Counted from the stretch's first letter, positions 1-18,355 are shown. The stretch: 64,000 nucleotides of DNA from Brachyhypopomus gauderio (GCF_052324685.1 NW_027506890.1:1661039-1725038); one strand, 5' to 3'. Numbers and translations are program-made. The notes: a model not told the origin generated them from the sequence alone.

Positions 1-1369
1 TTCTGTCATTCATCACACCACTGCTACTGTTAAACAAAGACTTTAAAGAGTTGTTTAAGGTTAACAGTGTTGGTTTCTCAGAGCCTCTAACTCTGTGCTG
101 TGAGAGGAGAGACAGGAGAGCCTGCAGTAAGAACTCTGGTCTGGAGACCCGGTGAAGCAGGGGCCAGTGCTGCTGTGGTCAGTCAAACGCGTACTTTCCC
201 CTCTCTTTGTCCTCAGATTCCTCCTCATTGTCTGCAGGACGATAACAAACAGCTCAGCGATTACCCCTTCCTGTCCACAGCAGGCAGACGGCAACTTTGT
301 TTGGGGTGGGGTGGGGCTGGCTATAGGGATGGGATGGTTGGGGGGGGGGGGGGGGGGTGCATGAGACAGCATGCTTTGGTTTTGACTCCTTGTGAGGTCC
401 TGAGACCTGTACCAGAACAACCACATCTAGACCCTTGAGACACTGAGGTTCTCATCTGAATCAGCGTGTTTTATTGTGGCTGATAAATGCAGGCTGAGAA
501 AACTACAAATGAGTTTAATGGCTGAAGCCGCTGACACAGAACCAGACATCCGAGCTTAAGAGGCATCGTCTCGTGTTCCTCGTGTATGTTCCACATATTT
601 CTCACGGTCATAAGGAGGCATGGTCATGAAATAAAGCTCTGTATCTGACATCCTACAGACTACAGACAACACTGGAGTCATAGCATATGGTTGATAATCT
701 CATATTCCATTGTGACTTTATGCAGTTTAATCCCTAAAGTCCCCAAATGTTTCTACTACGACACCCACAATGAGTGATATGAATTAAGGACAGAGGAGAA
801 CTGACATGATTCTACAGCTTTGTCTACCTTCTCTCACTCCTTCTCTCTTTTCAGTCGTCCTTCAGCCTGATAAACTGCACCTCCTCGGGCATCTAAAGTC
901 CAAGCAGGAGTGCCTGACCCGGCCACCTGTAAACCCCCCAGCAGTGAACTCCAGCCAGGGGGGAGGGAGACCTGTCTCCCCTTTCACACTGAAAGTTTTT
1001 TCACAAAGCTGAACTGAGAAATATCACTTTTTTTAGTTTCAGTTGGAGAAACCAACAACTGTATTCGAGTTTCATTTCATAATCATCATTTTCATACATT
1101 AAAAAGATACAGACGCCACAGCTCAGAATGCTCCCAGGTACTGATGTGGACTGAATGGTAGGTCAGATGTGGAATGTGGCCTGGGTTAGTCACCTCAGAG
1201 ACTTGAGTAGCACCAGGCACCAGGCTGACAATCAGACTGTCCCTGAAGAACCGACCGTTTCCCCAACACACAGCTCCTGTTTGTCACAACTCTCTCTATC
1301 TGTCTCTCCGTCCTCCCTCTCTTCCTCTGTCCTTCTGGTACTTCTTTTCTCTCATTCTTTCTCTCTCTC

Positions 1370-1371
<2 letters not shown>

Positions 1372-1421
<50 letters not shown>
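1372..1421. repeat. (TG)n microsatellite
   Basis: Nearly pure TG dinucleotide array of about 25 units, preceded by a T/C-rich stretch. Confidence 0.97.
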
Positions 1422-3196
1422 CCAAGGACAGTACTCATAGTCTTTTCTTTGCTCTGTCCAAGGCTGAATGAAAGGGCTGTTTACCAGGACATGAAATGTA
1501 AACTGTGCTGCTGTTTTTTCGGAAATGCCCCATTCCACCACTTTAGTCAGTAAGGAGGGTCTTGAACTGATATAAAGCCCATTTCCTGCTGAAAGTGAAA
1601 ACTTGAGGTCAGACTGTAGTCAGGAAAGCACGATTTCCAACTATCTGTAGCTGCTAAGAGCCGAGTACCCTGTATGCATTTGCACACTTAGTACACACCA
1701 AAAAGAACAAATCAGCATGGATATGAAAAGATCTGAAAACATGTTTCGTTTTTAACCTGAGGAACAATAAACTCCCGATCTTGTTGGCCAGATCTATTTT
1801 GGGACTTCTGCCTCATCAAGTCATGATGTAGAACGTGCTCATGAAGGCCGGTGTTTTCTAGCAGGAACTGAAGGCAGCTCACATGAGCATTACTGACCGT
1901 CATGTGCTGTCACCTGTTAACACAGCGCTGTCACCAAGTCCAGTGGCCTTCAGAATCAAACCTAACAAAACACATGCGACCTGATCCAGGATCAGACGAA
2001 GCCTTGCTGGTTGGGATTCCTGAAATGGTTGTGAAATGTCAATGTATCATCCCAATTATCCACACTGGAATGAAGTCATATAGCCAGGGTCAACTTGTAG
2101 GGTCGCTGAATTTAAACACTTACCTGACCGTGGCTAGTCCATGACTAGTCCATGACTGTTAGCCGCTGTTCGTGAAGACACACAGTCCCAGTTCACGAGT
2201 GACATTTGTCAGACAAACGAGAGAGGTTAATGAGGGGAGGTGTGAAAAGGCAGTGACTGTTTTACAGCCAGGCCATCTTCAACCTTGGGAGAAACCGGCC
2301 ATGTTTGTCACCGTTTTCTCTCTGGATGTGCTGGGTTTCCAAACATGTTTTGATTTTGCGATGTTGTTGTCACTGTTGGTTTTCTGCTTCGTTCTGAACC
2401 ACGGTAGAGAGGAGCCTGACTGGAAGCAGCAACGTGAGGGTGCTCCTCACGACCCACAGGAGACCACACACCCGAGGAACATTCCGGAAAAAAGAAAAAA
2501 AAAGAGCGCAGCCGGCACATACAAAATGTCCGTGTAATGTGAGGGTGAACACCCATGTTGACATCTGACTGCTAGCACTTTACCCAGAATCTCTGAGAGT
2601 CTCATCACTGGAATCAAGAACGTCTCTATAGGTCGACTGGAGTCTCATTTTCAGTCTAGATGTCTAACTGCTGTAAAGGTTAGTTGTTTAACGTGTTTAG
2701 CCTATCAAATAAATGCCACACTCTCCACAGGCTCAAGAGAATAGAAAACAACAGCACACCACTCCACGACTAACTCATGTGGGAAAACATTAGACAAGCT
2801 GCTGAATCAACCACTAAATATCCAACTATACCTACCAGCTACTAAACAACCAAATTCTCAAGAAAACAGCTCAAATAATGAGTCTCGGCTATAAATAATG
2901 CACCCAAGCAAGCCCTTCCATGTCCAAATGTGTTTGTGACCCTTACTGTGAATTTATCACGGTCCAAAACACTTGTTCTTACTGATCTGGAATCAGCGCT
3001 AACGGTAACGCAGGCTGCATGCTAGCAGCTCTTTAGTAGCTCGAGGCCCCAGCAGAAGCAGCCCGACATGCACCATGTGGCCAACAGCAGCGGGGCCACA
3101 AACACGCACCTTTTACAAGAAGTCAGAAATGTTCTGGCTTGCTCCATCTTTAAATAACTCAGGCTTGCACGCGCATTCTTGCTTTTGGTGTAATTG

Positions 3197-3199
<3 letters not shown>

Positions 3200-3253
<54 letters not shown>
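3200..3253. repeat. (CA)n microsatellite
   Basis: Pure CA array of about 27 units. Confidence 0.97.
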
Positions 3254-3257
<4 letters not shown>

Positions 3258-4067
3258 GCATTGCAAGAATAAGCAGTTTGGAAAGAAATTTGGATTTCTT
3301 TCATTTTAATTCAGTGACTCAAGGAATGTTAAGGACTATAGTGTAGTCTCTAAGAGCCTCTCAGCTGGCCTGAAGCTACTCTCATACGGTGCTATTGTGT
3401 GGTTGCTTTTACAAGGCATTTGATATGGCAAAGCCAACATGTTTAAAATAATTTTGTAGCTGTTCCTGTAATCACAGCATTTCATTGTAAGTGGAAAGAT
3501 TCAGTAAAGGTACTAAAATGTTAAACTGAAGTGAATAAAACATTTTCTAAAAACATTTTTGGTGTGAGGAGTCAGAAGGAGTTTTGCCTTGAATAAAACA
3601 CCAGCCACAACACCCTGTGGTATCGTTTGTTTTGGGAGGAAGTCGCCTCTCAGACCAGAGTGTCCTTCAAGTGTCCAATCCGAGCCACAAAACGCACCTG
3701 AGGAAAGCGTGGAGCTGTCTGCTCAGCGCCGCTACTGTGCTGCGTCTGCGTGCCCGGCGTTATCTCCTCTCCCAGAATGTGTAGATGAGTGGGGAGAGGA
3801 GGAGAAGCTCTCGGGAGGAGCTGCTAAAGGTGCCAAAGCTAATTCCCTCCAGCTTCCCAATAGTGGGGTCTGCATTGCATGAGCCAGTTGTGGTGGACAA
3901 CCAGGATTCATTATGAGAGGACTCCAGACCTCTCGTTTGAGGGGACAACTATAGGCTTCTGCATCTGAAGACGTTACTGTACTGTACAGAAGACAAAGAA
4001 GCAGACCACCCTCTGCTCAAAGCGTCTGGAGAGGGCTGACCCACGGCAGGCAATACAACAGGCCATT

Positions 4068-4069
<2 letters not shown>

Positions 4070-4148
<79 letters not shown>

Positions 4149-4179
4149 CGTGCGTGTGCGTGTGCGTGTGTGTGCGTGT
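4070..4179. repeat. (TG)n microsatellite with CG interruptions
   Basis: About 37 pure TG units followed by a variant block in which CG replaces TG at intervals. This is an ageing pattern confined to the right end of the array. Confidence 0.95.
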
Positions 4180-4372
4180 TTCACTATAGCAATAGAGTGG
4201 AGGCGCTGTGTAATGTAGCGACACAAGCTTCAACTTGTCAGTGTGCTCTGAGTGTGTGAGTGTATCTCAACAAGTGGGTGTAAGACTTAATTATACAGAG
4301 GACATTGGCCCCCAGGTGTTAAAAGTTTGGGAACCAGTGGAGTTTAAAATTTCTGAATGTATGCCTGCGCAT

Positions 4373-4374
4373 AT

Positions 4375-4470
<96 letters not shown>
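4373..4470. repeat. (TG)n microsatellite
   Basis: Second long TG array only about 200 bp from the previous one, pure over roughly 46 units. Confidence 0.96.
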
Positions 4471-4473
<3 letters not shown>

Positions 4474-5018
4474 TGAGACTGTGCACACCTGTGAATGTGT
4501 CTGTGTGTGCGTCTTAATGCACTGAACACACTTACGTCGGAAGCAGGCTCTTGCTTGACACCCTATCTATGTTGACAGTAAACGTGCATTACTATGTGCT
4601 CCTTGGTGCTGATGCCTGCTTGGCTCCTGTCTGCCCTTAATTCCAGCATGCTGCATAATTCCAACACTCATATCTCTTTCATGCTTCCCAGCTGAGTCCT
4701 GACATCCTAGCACAACACCTAATTACCCTCTCCTCTGATGTAGACCTCCATAGAGGCTCGGCTGGCGTCAGCAGATCACACAGACAGAGCCCGCTCGCGC
4801 ACACACACGCAGAACCAAGCGCGCTCACCCCTGCATGCATCCTCTCTGCCGGCCAGCGGGTTTGTCCTGAGTTTTGTCAACTGAACCCTGTTGACAAGTG
4901 GTGAGTCCAAACCCACACAGACACTCCGTCTCTAATACAGCAATGCAAAGCAACAGACCGACAGCTACACTCACAGCACAGCACACACAGAAAACGAAAT
5001 GAATGAGCAACAGACAAC

Positions 5019-5113
5019 GGAGACAGAGACAAAGGTGAGACAGTCGGAGACAGAGACAAAGGTGAGACAGTCGGAGACAGAGACAAAGGTGAGACATCCG
5101 GAGACAGAGGGTG
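5019..5113. repeat. 27-bp minisatellite, about 3.5 copies
   Basis: The unit beginning GGAGACAGAGACAAAGG recurs at 5019, 5046 and 5073 with near identity, and a partial fourth copy starts at 5100. It is purine-rich on the plus strand. No coding role is evident. Confidence 0.9.
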
Positions 5114-5199
5114 CTGTGGCATCAGTGACACAATCCAGCTAGAACAGCCATCCAGATAGACACGATAGAGCTCCTGTTTAGTCAGCTTGTGTTTTTCGG

Positions 5200-5200
<1 letters not shown>

Positions 5201-5248
<48 letters not shown>
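5201..5248. repeat. (TG)n microsatellite
   Basis: Pure TG array of about 24 units. Confidence 0.95.
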
Positions 5249-5249
<1 letters not shown>

Positions 5250-5476
5250 ATGGGTGTGTGAGATAGAAATGAAAGAAGAGTAAAGTGATTTAATCCCAGC
5301 GTGTTTACTGTGGGCCCTCGGTCGTGTGGAGCTGACTCACGACACCGTCACTCTGTGTTTGGACACGACCTGGATCTGCGCTGAGACAGAGGGCTGTGAC
5401 AGAGGCAGCATGGGGAAGACGCGGAGGGAGAAGTCGTCGTCTGGGGCCCGACTGGGGCCTGTCTGGTATCACTCAC

Positions 5477-10224
<4,748 letters not shown>

Positions 10225-10998
10225 GGTGGACGCTCCACCTCCACAGCCCTCTCCACACAGCCCGAGAGCGCGTCACGGTTTCTGTGGTCACGGTTACTGT
10301 GGTCACGGTTACTGTGGTTACCGTGGGTACGATGCAGCAGCTCCCATCAAGCACTGCTTAACAAAAAAATGTAATAAAAATTTAAAGCGCTTTTTAAATT
10401 CACACCCAAACACAAGTAAAGGCATTCTTTGACTAGAGAGTTCAAGCACAGGAACACAGACACTCTGAAGAAATATATCTACAGTAATACTGTTGATTTG
10501 ACTACTATGATAAATACAGTGAGAGAGTGAATTTAAAGCTTAGCAAAAACTACATAACCCATTGGAATTTAAACCATGGATGACAGATTCATACTAGGGA
10601 TCAAAGTAAAAGATCAACACTGAAGTTTGACCTCACATAGCAAAGGTAAACAACCTACCTACACAACACAGAGGTCAGAACATTCTATCTACAGAACTTT
10701 CTAGCAACAGACGGTGTGAAATGTTCCACACTCAATTGAAAGTGGCACTAAATATATCATCAGAATACGATGTTCTACTATGTAGTCCAGAACATTCTAC
10801 CTGTAGAAGCTTCTACCTGCGGAGGGCTGAAGTCAGAACCTTCAACCTACAGCTGACCTGGTCTAGGTTTGAGGGGAGTGCCTGTCCTTTAGCGCATGTG
10901 ACAGTCATCAAGACAAAAAGTCTCACCTGCTGCAGACTCAGTATTATGCAAACAGCAGCTATTCTACTACGACACTTAACTCACTTTGCTGTAACTTG

Positions 10999-11003
10999 TG
11001 TAT

Positions 11004-11077
<74 letters not shown>
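10999..11077. repeat. (GT)n microsatellite
   Basis: Nearly pure GT array of about 39 units. Confidence 0.96.
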
Positions 11078-11079
<2 letters not shown>

Positions 11080-11478
11080 GCTTTTCTGTAGATAAGTCTG
11101 AATGTAGCCGTGCGCTGACAGCATTCCAATTATGAATTAATGGTGTGCAGGCAGACAGTAATCGCTGTACAAACTAGCTCCTGTCTGTCTAATAGGTGTT
11201 ATGACAGGTCTGTATTTCTGCTATATCCTTCTGCCTTTCTGCACACGCTTAGCTGTTCACCAAGACGTTCCTTTAACATGAAGCATGATGTCCAATTTGT
11301 AGGTCAGAGATTTCATAAAACATATTTTGACGCAAATTATTCTCAGTGCAGACAAATGACCACTAAAGTGCTTTATTAAAATTGGGATAAAGAAGTGAAA
11401 CGTTTCGTCTCTCTTGGCAGGATCAGCCAAGTTAGTAAAAAAGCTCTTAAAGGGAGGCCATTACAGTTATTAGATCAT

Positions 11479-11517
11479 TGTGTGTGTGTGTGTGTGCGAG
11501 TGTTTGTTTGTTTGTTT

Positions 11518-11597
<80 letters not shown>
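11479..11597. repeat. Compound (GT)n-(GTTT)n-(GT)n-(GA)n array
   Basis: A GT block, a short GTTT tetranucleotide block, another GT block and then about 27 GA units. Confidence 0.95.
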
Positions 11598-11598
<1 letters not shown>

Positions 11599-14504
11599 AG
11601 TGGACCATGTCAGAGAGAAATGCTTAAAGCACTTACACCACAGCTACAGAGCCTGTTTCCTAAATTCATCTCATACTCAGATAAGTGGTACACACCACCA
11701 TCTTAAACCTCTGATCCTCCATGTAATCATCGACCTCTTCCACAGTCAGCTGGGTTAGAGTGGGCACAACACAAACAGAAGAGACGCAGTGGTCTGCATG
11801 TGCTGGGGTGGAGCGAGTTGAGCCTAAATCAGTCAGCGTCTGATCTCCACGGACACCCGGAACAAGCCTTGAACAATCCCAACACACTCTTCCCCGCGGC
11901 TCATTTTGCTAATGTGACCGTTCATCAACCGTGCTGCCCCTATTCCTCCGCAGTGAGACTGCATGCGTTCACAACAGCCTGTTAAAGCCACTGCAGACAT
12001 GGCAGAATACGTCTCATATTTGGCAGGAAGGATCTGATTGTAAGGTTTTATTCTCAAACGTGAGCGCGGCTGTGTTTGCGCGCATCACGTGAAACCACGT
12101 GAGCACACGAGCGGGTCATCTCCCACATGAATGTTCATGTCTGTCAGCAGCTCTGTAGCAGAGACATGTGGCCGTGGCCGTGTGGTGAGTGACCTCGGAA
12201 TGATGAGGTGTTGAGCTGCAGAGAACAGGCTGTTATCCAGCACTTCAATATGATGAATATGAGCTCACGGGCATCTCAGATGTCTTTCTGTTCAATCTGC
12301 ACGAGATGTGCACCCCCAAAAAAAAACAGCGTGTGCGTGTGTGTCCACACCGGTTACACCGGTATAAAAAGTTCAATTACAATGCAATTCATAAGTATTT
12401 GGACATCTACAAAGTTCTGGGGGGATTGGCCTTGCACTCTTGCTGCTTCTGTAATAAAACAATGACAAAATTACTGAAGCTAACGCAGCTTTTTATTTAA
12501 GGGCATGTGAATGTGAATGTGAATTAGAGCGCCTCACGGCATTTCAGTCAAGTTTCATTACACCAAAAGTATTTAGCTCACTGGCTGCTCCAGTTGGCCA
12601 GATGGTATCACCGCATAATTAAAGCACTAGAGAGCAGGCAGAAGGTGTGTGGAGTCTGAACGCACTGTTTTCATCTGAGGACCAGATGCCAGTGAGGACT
12701 GCCACCAGGAGATAGAAAATGTCTAAACCAATCAGAGGTGCTGGCCAAATTGTGGGCCAACTCTAATCCTATTGAGGTTGCATTTCAGTTAGTGTTAGGA
12801 CTGACAGCAAAACCCCTTCGAAACAATCAGAACCTATAAACATCATAGGACCTTGATGGAGGACCATGATGGAGGACCATGATGGAGTCAAGGTGAGAAG
12901 CTCACTCTCATACAAACACAGAAACATATGTCTGCTTTGTGAAACATGCACTGGTATCACACTCAAATTCCTACACCTAAATCTCATTGGCAATTGAACT
13001 GTTTCATTTAGGACAACATTCATCTATCCAGCCACGCCTGGTATACTGTGGTACAGCGCCACAACAATCAAACCCATGTAACTGCCAACCGCACTGCAAC
13101 TGCTGTAGCCCACTAGATCTGGATAAGCAGCTACGAATGATAAGAATGATGATCCTGACGATAAGGAAAGCTGATTGGCTCCCAACTGAGAGGGTAGATT
13201 CAATCCCCTTAAGAGCCCCACTGCATTGTGGGTGTATTTTCCTGGTATTACTTTCTAAAACACAAATACATCCATGTATTACACACATACACACATGTAC
13301 AAAGACGCAATGTTGTCTGCAAAGCTCTGATATTACTTAATTTAAAAAAAAAACTTTTCCAGCTTCCTTCTGAGAACATAAAGGGACAGTTTTTCTTTTA
13401 TATTTTTCCTTGATGTCCACTTCCTGTGTATGCATGGCATTATATTCCCCCACTCACGATTCATTTTTGTACAACCCTCTGTAACCCTTACAATAGGCAT
13501 TTGGTGTTTATATACATACATGTGACCGTAAATGTGATTTTATAGAAGTTAACACTATCACAATATACCCACAAATTCAGTTTTCCATGACAATTGCCCT
13601 TTAGAACTGCCATATTAAGATCTCTTCCCATTCAATATGCATAACAAATCTCTGCTGTTGGACATCTTGGGTGATTTTACACAACAGCAAAAGACACTAA
13701 AGCCAAACATGCATCTTAAACAATTAGCTGTACTTACTTTATTACTTTCGCGAGTACAAATGTTGCAAATACCTTATTCCAAACTATTTTTACCTCAACC
13801 AAACTGAGTGCAATGGACACTTGACCTACCACAAATGTGTGACGAAGGTACAGGGACTTATTACTGCACTCTGCGGTCAACTGAGATGTGAAGCCACACA
13901 CCATACTGCTTACTTCCACGTCCTGTTTGTGACCAACACAGAGGCCAGCTTCCTGGTTTCTCTGTTGTGGTTGCAGATGTGCAGAGAGAGATTCAATCTG
14001 GCAGAATATTGGCAGAATATTGGACAACTAGAACTTTATGGTCAGTATCTCTAAGTCACAGTTATTTTGCAATAAATGCTATAAGGGCTGGTGTAATGAC
14101 ATATACCAGTGCTTAGCAAATAAAATGAAGCACAGAATGAATTTGAACATTTTATATTAAAATTACAGTAGCTCCTCAATATACATGGTAATTAATATTA
14201 GTGTGAAAACCTTTATAATCTAAGATTTGAATGTATACGAAGTATGTGTAAGAAGGCATATTTGGAGAATACATTGCTGTATATCAAAGGGACCATAATC
14301 AAGAAACCAATATAATCATTTATGAATTTTATAGATCTTTAGCACTAGTGTCTGCAGTTTACTTATAAACAAAAATCTGCTATATCATCACCATTAGTTT
14401 GTGCCCAGCCTCTCTAAGAACTGATTTGATGTCAAACAGTGAGAGTTCATCACTGCCTGGATCCCTCCAGGCCTGTATAGCATCAAAGCAGAGTGGTTTA
14501 GATC

Positions 14505-14570
14505 TGAAGGCCCCACCCCCTGCCTAAAGGCCCCGCCCCTGCCCGAAGGCCCCGCCCCTGCATGACGCCC
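14505..14570. repeat. GC-box-like tandem triplet
   Basis: AAGGCCCCGCCCCTGCC-type units occur three times in a row. Each contains a CCCCGCCC-like core resembling an Sp1 site. Far from any gene start that I recognise, they are more likely a small satellite than a promoter. Confidence 0.8.
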
Positions 14571-14749
14571 ACTCCCACTACTCTTGTCCATTGCATTTAC
14601 CACTGCAATTACTGAGTTTCACTGCTTTAAAACAGGATGGGTTACCACAGATGACAAGTATCTGGATATGGTGGAGCTGCAGAGGTACCGGCTCTCTCCA
14701 CTCTGCCCAAACTTCTGATCTGCTCTTTTGGGACCAGAACTCACATCAC

Positions 14750-15495
14750 AACAGCTGGACTTTAAACAGCAACAACGATTTGGATTTGTTTCCAAGTAAT
14801 TATCGTAATTATAGACTAAAGGGAAGACTTAAACAGCTGAGATTATAAACACCTGCTCAGTGAGTATTTAGAAGATGGTGGAACCTTCAGTAAATATGTC
14901 CCAGTTCAGCTTGGCCCCTTTATTTTTCCCAGCTGAAGGTATTAAGCAGTTCATCGTGTCAGTGCACAGCAGCTGGACATTAAACAGCTACATCGAGTTG
15001 GATTGGTTTTCCAAGTAATTATCATAAATTCGACATAGGCATTAAGAAACTGTCAGATATGTGAAGGCACAAAACATGTTTTCATTTTCCTCTTGAGCCA
15101 AGGATCTTCAACATAGGAAAACTTGGACTACCATTAGGAAAACTTGGAAGCCTGACCTTCAAGGGCCACCCTGGGGCACTCTAAAGGGGCACATCAGAGG
15201 TCACAAGTATGGAAAGCCAGAGTAGTCAAAATTCATCTGAAATAAAACGTGTTTAGTTTGAGACTAATTTTGAATACACTGGCTTTCCATACACAGATCC
15301 AGATCAGGGGCTCCATCCTAACATGTGGTTGGAATACTGAGAACCATATTCCTTTTCAATAGCCTATATTGTACAGGCATAGGTGGGAACAAAATGTATT
15401 ATAACTCATTCAACTCAATGGAAAACAAAGGAAAACTTCAACAGCTGAGATTATAAATACTTGCTCATTGAGTATTTAGAAGATGGTGGCACCTG
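14750..15495. repeat. Two interspersed pairs of direct repeats
   Basis: Pair one is 14750-14812 and 14966-15028: CAGCTGGAC(T/A)TTAAACAGC followed by a shared CCAAGTAATTATC. Pair two is 14831-14887 and 15438-15494: AACAGCTGAGATTATAAA followed by a shared TGAGTATTTAGAAGATGGTGG. The pairs interleave, which indicates a diverged larger duplication or two fragments of one repeat family. Confidence 0.75.
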
Positions 15496-15670
15496 CCCCC
15501 ATCGACGCAGATGGTAATTCTGAAGTGAGGGGGACCAAGCTGTACAATATATACGTTTATGCTTGTAGATGCTAGATTTCGGATGGGGTCGATATAAATC
15601 TGGAGGGGACATGTCATCCCCGTCCCCAGTGCCATCTGCGCCCCTGCCTGCCCCAGTTCGGTTGGGTCCC
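15495..15670. mobile_element. Possible short inverted-repeat element
   Basis: The left end reads CCCCCATCGACGCAGATGG..GAGGGGGAC. The right end reads GGAGGGGACATGTC..GCCATCTGCGCCCC. The outer parts are roughly inverse to each other (GCAGATGG against CCATCTGC) and the whole is under 200 bp, as expected of a MITE-like relic. I could not fix a target-site duplication. Confidence 0.4.
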
Positions 15671-16943
15671 TATTCAGACCCAATCCACAACCCTTTTAAT
15701 GTGTAACAAAGTATTTGGGCAATTGACATTTTCTATAGGCTAGTAGCTATATTACTTACGGTTGAGGTCAAACAAAGTAATATGAAATGCAAATACACAC
15801 ACAGAAAGCACTCATTTGATGTAGATTTAATTACTACTTCGTGGGTAAATGGTATCAATATGAAATTGAATTCAGAGGCAAGGGCACATTCAAAACTATC
15901 CTTTAATTAAGCCAACTGCTGCTTCTGCCAATCAACTGGTGATTTTATTTTACCCAGCTGAAGGTGTCGTTTCAGTGCTCCACAACTGTGGCCCCATCTG
16001 ATTGAATAGGGAGGACAGTATCCAGAGACGAGGGCCGTGCTCCCAGATTGGGTGTGCGTGCCTTTGGCGGGGGATCCGCACGATGAGAGAGACCACATGA
16101 GAAAGCTCCCGGCACGTCTCACTGATGTGGTGAGATCGGAGCCTGCATGCCGCCCGGGGCTTATCGGGTCTCGGAGCCTTTCTGCACCTCCCCACACAAC
16201 CTCGCTCTAAATTACAACCAAGCTCGCCAGCTGTATCTGCAGCGCACGTGCAGCCCGGAAAGCGCTGCAGATTCACACAGAACCGAACTCTGGAGAGCTC
16301 TCGGTCACTTGGCCCAAGAGATCCTTATTTCTCTAATGGAAGCCGGTTGAAACGACTTGGCGTTGATGCCAGAACTATGATGAAAAGCACAAGTTTGTCC
16401 ACGGAGTTCTGGAAAAGAACCACACCACTGATGACGGGACACCCGGGACAGCAGCGTAACGTGTCTGTGCAGTCAGTCCGGGAGAGGACAACAAATGACA
16501 GGAGAGGGAAAAGCGCACTATTTAACTGCAGACTCCCTGGAGATAGTCCTAACGCATGACAGCGCTAATGTGTACTCTCAAGGGAGTCCTCATTTCCAGT
16601 TCACACTACATTTAAGCATCACACCACTGTATTTGTTTGAGCTACGCCAACACTACAAGTCTATTCTTGAGCTCTAAATGTACTGATTTACATGGTAATG
16701 GGCTTTTAGGTCGTCTCAAGGCCAAGGAATGCAAAGAAATCCGCTTCGTCTGACTGACTGATTTTCCATAGGCTACAACACTTGCAATCAACCTCAAAAC
16801 AATATTCCACTTGAACTCATTAAATCCCCCCAAAACACTAATGAATAGAGTTATTACTGAAATCTTTATCAAAATTAATTGAAATTAATTTGGAATTGAT
16901 AACGAAGGCTTGAAGAGGCGGGACTATAAGTTGTTGAACTTAC

Positions 16944-17350
16944 CTTGACGATTTGGGGCAGACCTGTGATGCTGTCAGTGGCGATACAGCCTCACTTATA
17001 ATCGTTGTAATCCCGGTAAAGACCACGAGCCGCATGAGTCTCGAAGTGCAGAAATAACCGGGCTGCTGCAGTAGTCTGCAGACGCAACGTGTGTCGCAAA
17101 TCAATTATTTAAGTTTAGGAGTTTTTTATAGTGCAGTCGCGCGGGTTCGCTCGCTGTTCTCGCGCAGCAGAGATGTGTGAGATAATCAGATGATCAGATG
17201 ATCGGGATGCAAAAGCTCTTCCCCGTTGCCTTTCGTCTCAAGTCGTTTTCACCGGGACGCAGAAAGACGCAGCGTCGACAGAACCAACAGACACGAGCAT
17301 TCTTATACAGTGCTGCGGATCCGTGCGGATGCATCACGGGCAATTAAGTG
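16944..17350 (-). promoter_or_regulatory. Probable non-coding first exon and CpG-rich promoter (minus strand)
   Basis: The flank from about 16.0 to 17.35 kb is rich in CpG, unlike the AT-rich surroundings. On the minus strand a clean donor (TCAAG|GTAAGTT) ends an exon at 16944. A short frame from the ATG at 17035 (MRLVVFTGITTII..) reaches that donor in phase 2. It does not join in frame to the SAM exon, so it is probably untranslated leader or an upstream ORF. Assignment to the SAM gene rests only on strand and position. The 5' limit is a guess. Confidence 0.45.
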
Positions 17351-17923
17351 TTTACTGCGCATTATGTCCTGGAAGGGACTTGGGAACTTTTAACTTTAAT
17401 TTCCTCTATTGTATTTTACCAGGACCAATTTACCTCCGTAGAAAAAAACCTTAAAATACCTTAAACCCCTTCAACTAAATATAAGACATGTTCGAATGGT
17501 CAAAAACGTTGGACTCGTGTATGTTTTGGACATGGGTAGAGACCCCGAGATGAAAATAGAGACACTTAAAGAAACATTTAAATGAAAAGACATGCTGCAG
17601 TTGTTAGTCAGTGGGGGAAATTTTCTGCACCAAGAACTAAAAAAAGAGTCAGTGTTCTTTGGGGAAGTGTCATTAGTTTCAAATGAATGCCTCATCGCGC
17701 CTGTGGAAAGATGTGCTCTGTGATCATCGCTTCGAGGCCTCTCCCATTCTGTGAGAAAAAGTGGCACGGCCTCTCCCGTGCAGGCAGCTCCACGCGGGCA
17801 CGGGTCATGGCACGAGCGACAGCGCGTGCGCGCATCAGAAGACGCACCAAATGTGACATGCTAGTATGGAGATGCGCTGACTGTAATGGATGACATGACT
17901 GGTAGTACCAGTCTGGTAGTTCT

Positions 17924-17944
17924 TGTGTGTGTGTATGTGTGTGT

Positions 17945-18014
<70 letters not shown>
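17924..18014. repeat. Compound (GT)n-(GA)n microsatellite
   Basis: A short GT block, then about 33 pure GA units. Confidence 0.96.
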
Positions 18015-18018
<4 letters not shown>

Positions 18019-18326
18019 AAACAACCCAACAATGGGTGCAGTGAGAGAAAACAAAGGTGGCATTGTTGGTGGCATATTTTTTTTTTTTTTGCTGGAGTAG
18101 GAGAGAGAAGTCACCCACACAGAGTCCTGGTCCTCCTGGGATTTCTGCTCTCCACTTCGGTAACTTGGAACTTGTGTAGCTGGTGTAGAAGAAACCAGAA
18201 GCTTTTAGAATTGAAGATAGACACTCTGGGTTAAAACAATAAATAAAAATAAATACATTGTAAATAACTGTAAAATCTTGCTTTAAATAAATACTTGAGT
18301 CAAATTCTATCATTTTTACCTAACTT

Positions 18327-18355
18327 GTGTGTGTGTGCGTGTGTGTGTGCGTGTG

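Larger units (their letters stand above)
1..5476. other. Non-coding stretch at the left edge
   Basis: No exon that I can defend was found on either strand. The segment presumably belongs to the intron or downstream part of the minus-strand SAM-domain gene, whose second coding exon ends at 5477 with a good donor, so further exons should lie at lower coordinates or beyond the window. It holds a G homopolymer near 338-357 and the (TG/CA)n and 27-bp repeats listed separately. Open frames here are either repeat translations (Thr-His or Cys-Val runs) or lack splice and family support. Confidence 0.5.
10225..16943 (-). other. Upstream intron region of the SAM-domain gene
   Basis: If 16944 is the donor of a non-coding first exon, this is its intron. 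Immediately upstream of the SAM ATG, at about 10275-10325, a CACGGTTACTGTGGT unit is tandemly repeated three times. GT and GA arrays lie at 10999-11077 and 11479-11597. At 12385-12470 a segment contains ATTCATAAGTATTTGGACA, resembling a Tc1-like end. Three GGCCCCGCCCCTGCC units lie at 14505-14570. Duplicated blocks lie at 14750-15495. I could support no exon. Confidence 0.45.

Noticed and set aside
1155-1553. Open frames coding Cys-Val, Thr-His, Arg-Glu or Ser-Leu runs here and over many other positions
   Set aside because: They are translations of (GT/CA)n and (GA/CT)n microsatellites, open in several frames at once, with no splice or family support.
3589-3882. 97-codon plus-strand frame with ordinary amino-acid composition
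   Set aside because: No recognisable domain, no matching splice sites and no neighbouring exons; chance frame in moderately GC-rich DNA.
11690-11741. Minus-strand exon candidate LTVEEVDDYMEDQRF with an ACCCAG acceptor
   Set aside because: The donor is poor, it cannot join in frame to the probable first exon or to the SAM exon, and no family match is recognised.
16944-17035. Signal-peptide-like start MRLVVFTGITTII on the minus strand
   Set aside because: Its phase-2 end does not connect in frame with the SAM exon and no other downstream exon was found; kept only as probable untranslated leader.
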